A stretch of DNA of 37,165 nt, taken from CAZDIO01 sp964505555 (GTDB lineage Bacteria; Bdellovibrionota_C; UBA2361; SZUA-149; CAZDIO01). The stretch covers positions 1 through 37,165 of the forward strand of contig CAZDIO010000046.1 in the NCBI GenBank assembly GCA_964505555.1, written 5' to 3'. Each line of letters begins with the position of its first letter. The first letter of the stretch is position 1. This document shows, one piece after another, positions 15,533 to 23,900 of this stretch. The position numbers and the translations under genes were made by a program. The notes under the pieces were generated by a model. It saw only the letters and a program-made list of their open reading frames with translations. It was not told the origin of the DNA and ran no database searches.

Positions 15533-17260
15533 CTACTGAATAACTAATTTTTCGCCGGGATAGATAGTCTTACCCAAACGGGGATTTAATCTTTTTATCG
15601 TTGCAGTCGTTATACCATGTTTCTTAGCAATCTCTACCAACGTATCACCTTTCTTGACCACGTAGGTTGAAGCCTGACTTGTCACTTCTGGTAGAGAGGC
15701 TACATCTTGGGTTTCCTCACTTTTATTTAAAATAACTTTTTTGGAACTTTTTGGTGGTGGAGAAGCATTAACCTTAGCCATTTTCTGAGGAATTAAGATC
15801 TTTTTCCCTACCCGAAGTTTTCGCGGATCGGTAAGATCGTTAACCGCCATTAACTCTTTTTGGCTTACTCCAAACCGTCTTGCAATCGATCCCACAGTAT
15901 CCCCCGTGCTTACCGTATATCCACTGCCGTCCTCCTTCATTTGACGACGATTCTCTTTTTTCATGTTTACAATGTTTTCATTAAAGTGCTCTGTCGCACT
16001 GGTAATCGTATGTACGGTACCATGACTAAGCGCCGAGGCAAGCTTGGTGCCACTTCCTTGAGGAACCTTAACGAGAAATCCTGCGGGAAGACTCACTCTT
16101 CCATTTCGTATCGGAGGAAGAAGGGCGAGGTTATGCTTGTGTAATTCCTCCTCTTCGATTTCAAGAGCAGAGAGGATGGTCCGATACTGCACCGGTCGTT
16201 CAAGTCGTACCTCATCAAAAAACCAAGGAGACTCCGGATCGAGGTTTGGAAAATAGTACTTTGCGTTTCGCTCCACATCAAGCGCGGCTAGAAACTCCGC
16301 ATAAAAGTTTGAAGAGGCAAAACCAAAACTCTCTCCTTCATAACGTTTAATGATTTCAGAGATATCTCGACTTCCAGTTTGACGCACCGCACGCATCACC
16401 CCACTCAAACCGTGATTATAAGAGGTAATCGCAAGTGGCCAACTTCTTAACTTTTCATAGGAGTTCGCAAGGTAGCGTGCCGCAGCGCGAGAGGAGAGGA
16501 TCGGATCGCGACGCTCATCAAGAGAGGCATTAATCCTCATATACGCTTTGCCCGTATACCGGGTAAATTGCCATATGCCCGCAGCACCTTTAGAGCTGTA
16601 TGCCTTATAGTCAAAAGACGACTCAACAAGGGGCAATCTTGCTAATTCTGTCGGAAGTCCCGCATCCTGAAAGATCATCTCAATTGCATGCAAATACCGG
16701 CGAGAGCGCCGAACTCCTTCCCTAAATCGCTCGCGGATCCCTGTTTGAAACCGTATCTGATCAGCAGTAGAAGCGTCCCGGTAGTATGACTGTCGGTTCC
16801 CGACAATTTGATGAAACAACTGCTCAATGCGCCGCTCAAAAGAAGTGCTTGCCTTTTTCCCTGCAGCTAAATTGTTGAGGGCTTGTTGAATCCGAATAAT
16901 CTCTTCACGAACCTGGTTCTCTTTATAGCGCGCGAGATTTTTCCCACTTTTTGTTTGGCGCACCTCAGAAAAATCAAGCACGGAGTAGATAATCTCTGGA
17001 TGACTTCGATGATGGAAAACAAGTTGATCCTCACCGTATTTCGTAAATATGAGTCGCCAGAAATCTACTCGCCCTTGAAGCTCCTCGCTTGGAACAAATG
17101 GTTCCGGTAATGGCACACGCCCTTCTTGGGCCGTAGCGATAGAGGAATAAAGAAAAACTCCCAAAATGAGTGTGAGAGATCTCCTCCACCATGATACTTG
17201 TGCATGCTTTACCTGTTTATATCCTGCTCTAACGTACATGGAGAATGCTTTTACCCTCAC
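15533..17260 (-). CDS. mltD: MltD-like membrane-bound lytic murein transglycosylase with two LysM domains
   Basis: A 575-aa exported enzyme. A signal peptide (SLTLILGVFLYSSIATAQ) is followed by a long helical region, then the SLT family 1 domain at about residues 210-330. That domain carries the catalytic Glu in LPLVESSFDYKAYSSKGAAG, then IWQFTRYTGKAY and LAITSYNHG. Two LysM peptidoglycan-binding domains close the protein (YTVSTGDTVGSIARRFGVS and YVVKKGDTLVEIAKKHGIT). It cleaves glycan strands in the periplasm. The start is a GTG at 17260, adjacent to the dacB stop; an ATG at 17239 is an alternative. No lipobox cysteine is seen, unlike E. coli MltD. Confidence 0.94.
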   Translation of the reverse strand: MRVKAFSMYVRAGYKQVKHAQVSWWRRSLTLILGVFLYSSIATAQEGRVPLPEPFVPSEELQGRVDFWRLIFTKYGEDQLVFHHRSHPEIIYSVLDFSEVRQTKSGKNLARYKENQVREEIIRIQQALNNLAAGKKASTSFERRIEQLFHQIVGNRQSYYRDASTADQIRFQTGIRERFREGVRRSRRYLHAIEMIFQDAGLPTELARLPLVESSFDYKAYSSKGAAGIWQFTRYTGKAYMRINASLDERRDPILSSRAAARYLANSYEKLRSWPLAITSYNHGLSGVMRAVRQTGSRDISEIIKRYEGESFGFASSNFYAEFLAALDVERNAKYYFPNLDPESPWFFDEVRLERPVQYRTILSALEIEEEELHKHNLALLPPIRNGRVSLPAGFLVKVPQGSGTKLASALSHGTVHTITSATEHFNENIVNMKKENRRQMKEDGSGYTVSTGDTVGSIARRFGVSQKELMAVNDLTDPRKLRVGKKILIPQKMAKVNASPPPKSSKKVILNKSEETQDVASLPEVTSQASTYVVKKGDTLVEIAKKHGITTATIKRLNPRLGKTIYPGEKLVIQ

Positions 17261-18720
17261 TAATGTAATTCCCCCGTCAGTGCCGAAAGGAAATCGGTGT
17301 GGAATTTTTTTGCTGCTAAAAGAGATTGATTTCCATTGATAATAATCGCAAATGAAACCCGTTGACCATCCCCTAACATGGCATACCCGGAGAGGCTTGA
17401 AACTCCTGTTAAGGTACCTGTTTTTGCCCAGATTGAGTCCCCTTGAGAAGCGGCGGTAGCGCCTGCATGTTTAATTTTTCTTTTCTTTAAAGTCCCGCTG
17501 TGTCCAAACCTACTTAAAGATGAGATAAAATCGGGGGCAAGAGAAAAATCTTGATACGCAAGGGCAAGCATTTTTGTCAGTTGTGCAGCGCTGACTCGAC
17601 TTTCACGGGAGAGCCCTGAACCATCTGCCAAGATAAACGTTCTCTCTCCAAGCATCTTTGAAACAAACTCTCCCAATCGTTTCAAACCAATCGCATGATC
17701 AAATCTTCCAGATTCCGTCTCTCCCAGAAGATAGACAAGTTGTTCAGCAATAAAGTTATTACTAAAATGATTTACATCTCGAACAATTAAATTAAGCTCC
17801 TTCGATCGCAGCAACAATAATTGCCGCGCATGTGGCGGGGTCTTACCGACGTATAAACCTCCATGCACAACAACTCCAACTTGTTGCAAAATAGAACGAA
17901 AGACTCCGGCAAAATAAGCACTCCCAGAAGGAACCGTTCGATACATCGTTACCGGTTCAGCTCCCTCTCCAATATGCCCAGACACATTGACCTTTTTTAC
18001 TGGCTCTTCAAGCGCAAGTAATGTTGTTTCCTTTTTGGTTTTTCTTCCGGGCAAAGGAGATTCATTGAGGGAGATATTGCTCTTTGTCCCTCCCTTCGTT
18101 ATCACATTGTTTAGAAGCTGATATCCAAGCCCATCGGTGAGGCTGATATGCGCTTTTTCTCCCGCAGCAGCAGGGAAAACTCGAATCGCATAGCTATTAT
18201 GATTAAGTGATACGGCATTTGTCCCTGCTTGATACGAACGGGGTCCTGTTGCCTCTGTCGGGTTAACAAAAAGCGAGTCATCAACGACAAGATTCTCGAT
18301 GGACTCAACACCTTGTGCTTTCATACTTCGAGCTGCCCACCAAAGATTCTCCTCCACAAACGAAGGGTCTCCATAGCCGCGAACGTAGAGGTTTCTCTCT
18401 TTGTCAAAAAACACTTCTGTTGGAACACTAAATTCAGATCCGAGAATTTTGAGCGCAGCAAAGGTAGTAAATATTTTCAATACCGAAGCTGGAATCATCA
18501 ATTGCTTTCCGGAGTAAGAAAAAATCTCTGCTCCTCCACCTGCCTCCCTTACCGATATTCCAACCTGAGCGTTCTTTCCTAGAAGACGCACTCTGCCATT
18601 TACAAATCCTTTCAGTCGTGTTTCAAGCTGAGGAGACGCTGCGGCGTCAAATGCAACACCCACAGAGAGAACTAAAAGAAAAACAAATTTGATATGGTGG
18701 TATTGAGAAAAAAACTTCAT
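17260..18720 (-). CDS. dacB: D-alanyl-D-alanine carboxypeptidase/endopeptidase (PBP4, peptidase S13)
   Basis: A low-molecular-mass penicillin-binding protein of 486 aa. The three active-site motifs are present: SVLK within MIPASVLKIFTTF (about residue 80), SNN within DVNHFSNNFIAEQL, and KTG within SIWAKTGTLTGVSS. A signal peptide starts at MKFFSQYHHIKFVFLLVLS. The ATG at 18720 is chosen because it fits this peptide and leaves room for promoters; a GTG at 18756 with AAAGGG upstream is possible but would sit 11 bp from the divergent cutA start. It trims or cleaves peptidoglycan cross-links, matching the transglycosylase encoded next. Confidence 0.95.
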   Translation of the reverse strand: MKFFSQYHHIKFVFLLVLSVGVAFDAAASPQLETRLKGFVNGRVRLLGKNAQVGISVREAGGGAEIFSYSGKQLMIPASVLKIFTTFAALKILGSEFSVPTEVFFDKERNLYVRGYGDPSFVEENLWWAARSMKAQGVESIENLVVDDSLFVNPTEATGPRSYQAGTNAVSLNHNSYAIRVFPAAAGEKAHISLTDGLGYQLLNNVITKGGTKSNISLNESPLPGRKTKKETTLLALEEPVKKVNVSGHIGEGAEPVTMYRTVPSGSAYFAGVFRSILQQVGVVVHGGLYVGKTPPHARQLLLLRSKELNLIVRDVNHFSNNFIAEQLVYLLGETESGRFDHAIGLKRLGEFVSKMLGERTFILADGSGLSRESRVSAAQLTKMLALAYQDFSLAPDFISSLSRFGHSGTLKKRKIKHAGATAASQGDSIWAKTGTLTGVSSLSGYAMLGDGQRVSFAIIINGNQSLLAAKKFHTDFLSALTGELH

Positions 18721-18767
18721 AGATGGCATTGATAACTGATAAAAACCGTTTAGCACCAGCCCTTTAA

Positions 18768-19097
18768 ATGGAAAAAAAACTCCTTATCGTTCTTGTTACA
18801 GCTCCCTCGCGCGAAGTTGCCTCAAAGATTAGTCAAGAACTCGTTAAAAAGCATCTTGTTGCCTGTGTAAACATCATCCCCAACATCCGTTCTATATTCT
18901 CGTGGGAAGGAGAGATTGAATTTACCTCCGAAGCACTGCTCTTAATCAAAACACGAGCAGAGCTTTATGACACCTTAGAACAGAAGATCATCGAGCTTCA
19001 TCCCTACGATACCCCAGAAATTCTTGCCCTCTCCCCTGCGGCTGTTTCCAAAAAATACGCCCAATGGATCATAAAAGAAACCGATAAGGCGCTCTAA
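18768..19097 (+). CDS. cutA: CutA1 divalent-cation tolerance protein
   Basis: A 109-aa cytoplasmic trimeric protein of the CutA1 family, full length. Family motifs are seen in order: VLVTAPSREVASKISQELV, LVACVNIIPNIRSIFSWEG, EALLLIKTRAEL and HPYDTPEILAL. CutA1 is implicated in metal tolerance but its biochemical role remains unclear. The gene is divergent from dacB with almost no intergenic space and no clear Shine-Dalgarno site. It ends overlapping the 3' end of the convergent TerC-family gene by 4 nt. Confidence 0.96.
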   Translation: MEKKLLIVLVTAPSREVASKISQELVKKHLVACVNIIPNIRSIFSWEGEIEFTSEALLLIKTRAELYDTLEQKIIELHPYDTPEILALSPAAVSKKYAQWIIKETDKAL

Positions 19098-19816
19098 CTT
19101 ACCATATGCTTCTTAATGACACGCAGGTTAAGTAACTCCACAAGGAGAGAAAACGCCATCGCAAAATAGATGTAACCCTTCTCAATATGTTTTCCAAAGC
19201 CTTCAGCGACTAGCATCACTCCAATGAGGAGCAAAAACGAAAGTGCGAGCATTTTAATCGTTGGATGTTTATGGATAAATCCGCTAATCGACTCTGAAAA
19301 AATGAGCATTACAATAATTGCGACAACCACTGCAATGATCATGATCGGAATATGCTGCACCATCCCAACGGCGGTAATCACCGAGTCGAGGGAAAATATG
19401 ATATCCAAAATAAGTATCTGTAGAACAACAGAGGCAAAGGAAGCCGACTTCCGCTTCTGAGCATGAAGATGCTCTTCTCCTTCTAATTTATCGTGTATCT
19501 CCACAGTTGCTTTTGCAATAAGAAAAAGCCCCCCAAAAAACAAAATGAGATCTCGTCCTGAAAATTCATGGGAGAACACCGGCACCGTAACCAAAGGATC
19601 AGTAAGACGCATCATCCAACTAATTGCCAACAGCAAGAGCACTCGGGTAATCATCGCCAACATCAATCCCACCTGCCGTGCCAATTTTTGCCGCGCTGGT
19701 TCCACTTTTCCACTAAGGATCGCAATAAAAACTATATTATCGATCCCTAGAACGATCTCTAGAGCGGTTAATGTTACTAGCGCAATGAGGTTATCGAAGG
19801 TTAGAAGATCGGCCAT
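19094..19816 (-). CDS. TerC-family integral membrane protein
   Basis: A 240-aa membrane protein with about seven hydrophobic helices. Both TerC signature repeats are present: TALEIVLGIDNIVFIAIL near the N-terminus and LILDIIFSLDSVITAVGMV in the middle, each with a buried Asp. TerC proteins of this size (YgdQ/YoaE-like, no CBS domains) are linked to manganese or other metal efflux in well-studied species. The ATG at 19816 with GAGGAG about 10 nt upstream is preferred over an adjoining TTG. The overlap with cutA is only at the 3' ends. Its ion is not identifiable from sequence. Confidence 0.9.
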   Translation of the reverse strand: MADLLTFDNLIALVTLTALEIVLGIDNIVFIAILSGKVEPARQKLARQVGLMLAMITRVLLLLAISWMMRLTDPLVTVPVFSHEFSGRDLILFFGGLFLIAKATVEIHDKLEGEEHLHAQKRKSASFASVVLQILILDIIFSLDSVITAVGMVQHIPIMIIAVVVAIIVMLIFSESISGFIHKHPTIKMLALSFLLLIGVMLVAEGFGKHIEKGYIYFAMAFSLLVELLNLRVIKKHMVS

Positions 19817-19873
19817 CAAAACAATGTCTCCTCGTTAAGAATAAAGTTTACTCTTCTCTTCGTTAGCATTGCA

Positions 19874-20053
19874 ATGCCCGATCAGGCAATTGTGATTGCA
19901 AAAGAGAGGTTAAAAGCTGGGTTCTCCACTCTTATTTCCAACTCATTTTCTATCGCTAAAAACCTACACGATGAAGATTGCATGAAGATTCTAGTCCGAC
20001 TATTCTCACCTTATGACCTTAGGTATGCTGCAGCACATGTCATCTCTCCATAA
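19874..20053 (+). CDS. Candidate small protein of 59 aa, possibly coupled to the next gene
   Basis: An ATG-initiated frame encoding MPDQAIVIAKERLKAGFST and ending LRYAAAHVISP. It has mixed helical, protein-like composition and no family I know. Its stop lies 17 nt inside the next gene if that gene begins at its signal-peptide ATG (20037), a coupling-type overlap. No clear ribosome site precedes it, and it begins inside the 12-bp palindrome GCATTGCAATGC (19866-19877). It may be spurious; the evidence is the open frame, composition and overlap geometry. Confidence 0.35.
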   Translation: MPDQAIVIAKERLKAGFSTLISNSFSIAKNLHDEDCMKILVRLFSPYDLRYAAAHVISP

Positions 20054-20903
20054 AGTAAAAACTGTTTTGTATTGTGCACTTCTCTGCATATCCTTTGGAG
20101 TCCCGACGCGCGCGGGAGCATCCGTTATTCGTATTGTTCCTAGCTTCGAAGCGACATTTAAAGAAGCACTCAATGAAGTTACCATTATTATCAGCGTCAC
20201 AAATGAGGGTGATGAACAGGCAGAGCAAGTTACTGTTGAATTCCCTACCGCAAGCAAGACAAAACTCATTTCAACAAAACTCCCTCCTCAGGATCAACAG
20301 TTCACGGCGATAACCTTTCCCGCCGCGCAGATAAAAATCGGACGTCCCGGAAATTATATCCTTCCCTACCGGATTCTCTATACCGATCGGAATCTTTTTC
20401 CGTATAGCGCACCACATGTTGGACGTCTTACGGTTTTACAAAATCCCGGTCAGCCTCTCGGCATCCTTCTCGATGGTGTTGCCAATAACCTTCTTGTCCT
20501 TAAAGACAAAACAGAGAAGCAGATTACTGCACACCTAACAAATACTTCAAAATTTACAACTCAGATCACTGCGCTCACTACATTCTCTACCTACGAAATA
20601 CAAGCAACCCCAAACATCCAAGAGATGCCTTTCGTGTTAAATCCAGGAGAAGAAGTTTCGCTCACCCTTACAGCACAGAATCTCTCTGGGAATATTACTT
20701 CAAGTTACCCTTTGTTTATTCTGGTGGAAGGAATGATACATAATCAACATTTCGCTATCACTCAACACCTCACAATCGCTATTGGAGTAAGTTTTCTTAA
20801 ACCACTTCCGGTGTTGATCCTGTGCCTCTTTGGAGGAGCAATTCTTTTTTGCGTATATCGGGGAGTTTTGAAAAGAGGGGGTAAATGTGTTGAGCACGTG
20901 TAA
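20013..20903 (+). CDS. Exported protein with beta-sandwich region and C-terminal membrane anchor
   Basis: Up to 296 aa; I do not recognise a named family. A signal peptide ends near VPTRAGA. The start may be the ATG at 20037 (MSSLHKVKTVLYCALLC) instead of 20013. The body contains two segments like immunoglobulin-type or DUF916-like domains: VTIIISVTNEGDEQAEQVTV with EFPTASKTK, and EKQITAHLTNTSKFTTQITA with VLNPGEEVSLTLTAQNLSG. One transmembrane helix follows (LPVLILCLFGGAILFCVY) with a short basic tail (KRGGKC). The layout suggests a protein displayed on the outer face of the inner membrane. It is convergent with the large TSP3 gene. Confidence 0.7.
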   Translation: MTLGMLQHMSSLHKVKTVLYCALLCISFGVPTRAGASVIRIVPSFEATFKEALNEVTIIISVTNEGDEQAEQVTVEFPTASKTKLISTKLPPQDQQFTAITFPAAQIKIGRPGNYILPYRILYTDRNLFPYSAPHVGRLTVLQNPGQPLGILLDGVANNLLVLKDKTEKQITAHLTNTSKFTTQITALTTFSTYEIQATPNIQEMPFVLNPGEEVSLTLTAQNLSGNITSSYPLFILVEGMIHNQHFAITQHLTIAIGVSFLKPLPVLILCLFGGAILFCVYRGVLKRGGKCVEHV

Positions 20904-20938
20904 GAGCAAGGCTAATAAATAGACGCGCCTGTAGGAAT

Positions 20939-23900
20939 TTACTCCAGCCGGTAGAACAGGGTCGATGCACTAATGTATCCATTCTTCGTTGATACCTCGA
21001 CAGAACCAACTGCATTCTCTCCAAGAAATCCAGTTTCACCAACTTTATTTACAATAATATGTCTTGTAGCTCGCGGCGGAACATTGACGCTCTGTGTGCC
21101 AAGAGGTTTTCCTTTGCGATCATAAAAACGGAGTAATGATTTAACGCTTGTTTGAGTCACATTGTTTAATTCAACAACGCTAATTTCTCCGTTTGTAGTA
21201 GAAACTCCACCAAAGGTAGTTTTCGTAGTTGGTGGGCGGTGCGGAAGAACAAACGCTGTAAGGAAATCCGTACAAAGATGCGCCGGACATTCATAAAAAT
21301 ATCGAGTATTGGTGATGTAATATTCGGTCAGCTTTCCTTTAGCTGTTTTTGGCGTAAATACCGCCATTCCTACTTGGTCAGTATTTTTTGGCCCCGCAAG
21401 AGCGTCGTGTCCTGAAAAATCATACCGACCACCATCGGCAATATCAACCGCTTGAATTCGAACTACTTTTCCCTGTGAATTATAATATTCTATCTTCCCC
21501 TGCAGCCGTCGACCATCTCCTGGACGAGCATCGGTAATGTTAATCCAATTAGCGACCGTATTTTCACGGGCTGTTCCAAGGTGAAAGGTATTTAAGGGCA
21601 ACGTATAGATACCGGTTCGTGGTTTCATAATCGGATAATTAAGAGCAAAATCCATCCCACCACCAGATTGCATATTTGGTCGGTACATCGTTATTCCTCC
21701 GGACCACGCTCCGGCAATAACTGCATTGGTTTTGATACATACGGTACCGTAGGTATCTGGGGCCAAACCAATTTCATTAACACTAAAATCCATCTTCAAA
21801 TATGGTCCGATTTTCGCCTTCTTCTTTCCTCGCAACTTACCGAACCAATCACGATACTCCACCGTAACACTTAGTTGTTGCTCACGTAAGTTCACAACCG
21901 ATACGTAGTTTTCCATTCCAAGAAATCCATTGGCACCAACACATCCCACAGGGGGTAATTCTTCGTAAAAACAATCACCTGGAGTTGTGGGATCGCACTG
22001 ACCAATATCTGCACAAGCATCACCAACTCCATCACGATTACTATCGCGCTGATCCGCGTTAGCTATATGTGGACAATTATCTTGGGTATCAATTTTTGTG
22101 TCATTATCGTCATCATTATCACAAGCATCACCTTGTGAATCTCCGTCAATATTTTTTTGATCTGAGTTGACGGTAAGCGGACAATTGTCGCTTGTATCAG
22201 GCGTGCCGTCATTATCATCATCGCTATCACAGGCATTGCCAGTTGAATCATTGTCAGAATTTAGCTGATCAGTGTTTGCTGCAAAAGGACAGTTATCGCT
22301 TGTGTCGGAAATTGTGTCATTATCATCATCAACATCACAAGCATCTCCTAATCCATCATGATCGGCGTCTGCTTGATTTGCATTGGAAGTGTTTGGGCAG
22401 TTATCCGTCGTATCAATCACGCCATCATTATCATCATCGGTGTCACAGGCATCTCCAATACCGTCGTGATCGGCGTCTGCTTGATTTGCATTTATAACGA
22501 GTGGGCAATTATCTGCTGAATCACCAATTCCATCACCATCGCCATCTATGGTATTGTCACAGCTATCTCCAATCCCATCATGATCGGCATCAGTCTGAGA
22601 GGAGTTTGATTGCAGTGGGCAGTTATCGCTCCCATCGCTTACCCCATCATTATCATCATCGTTATCACAACTGTCTCCTGCCCCATCATTGTCATTGTTG
22701 GCCTGAGAAGCGTTTGCGATCAGTGGGCAATTATCAGCTAGATCCGTAATCCCATCGTTATCATCATCAGCATCACAATCATCTCCAATGCCATCCTGAT
22801 CATTATCCCCTTGTGAGACATTCGAAGCTACAGGGCAATTATCTGTGGTATCAGAAATAGTATCATTATCATCATCTGGATCGCAGGCGTCCCCCAGAGA
22901 ATCGTTATCACTGTTTGTTTGTGGGGTGTTTGAGAGGAGCAGGCAATTGTCAACTGCATCGAGAATCGTGTCGTTGTCTGCATCGTTATCAAGGTAATTG
23001 GGAAAAGAATCACCATCGAAATTATCGTCAGTAAGATCTCCATTGGAGTTTAGATCTTCATCCTTTGTCAGAAGATTATCATTGTCATCATCAGTATCTC
23101 GCCAATCAGGAAGATCCAAGCTATCGCGGTTTTGCATTGCAGCGTTTGATCCCAGGGCATTTCCTGCGGTCGGGCCGACAATAATGTCGTAACCATCATC
23201 AAGCCCATCAAGATCAGAATCAGTGCCCAGAGTCTGATGATCAGTGCTACCATTAGCGTCGAGATCGTCACCTTCGATGGCATCAAGAACGGTGTCATTA
23301 TCTGAGTCTATATCAAGAAAATCAGGAACCCCATCGCCATCCGTATCTGCTAAGGCCGTTATCGGCGCGCTTCCCACTTGATCGGGATCGTAAGCGTCAT
23401 CAATTCCGTCATTATCAGTGTCATTTTGGAGTGGAGAAACGCTTGAGCCACTCTGTTGTGCTTCTTGATTATCAACAATCCCGTCGTTATCGGAGTCAAT
23501 ATCGAGATGATTTTTGATCCCATCTCCATCACTATCAGGGCTTGGCAGTGGCGAAGATGCTACCGTATCATCAAAACCGTCCACAGGGGAGAGATCGGTG
23601 AAGGTATCGAGCATTCCATCACCATTGACATCAACGCCACCCGCTTCCACTAAATCCGTCAAGCCGTCGTTGTCTGAATCACGATCACGAAAATCCGGAA
23701 TTCCATCGTCGTCACTATCTTCAATGCCCTCAGTAGCATCGGACAAGCCATCGTTATCGGAATCAAGATCGAGGAAGTTCGCTCGCCCATCCCCATCAGC
23801 ATCAGCATTTCCGTCTGCGGTGTTATCTATGCCATCATTGTCTGCATCACTATCACACTCATCTCCCTCGCCATCGCCATCAGTATCAAGCTGTGAAGGA

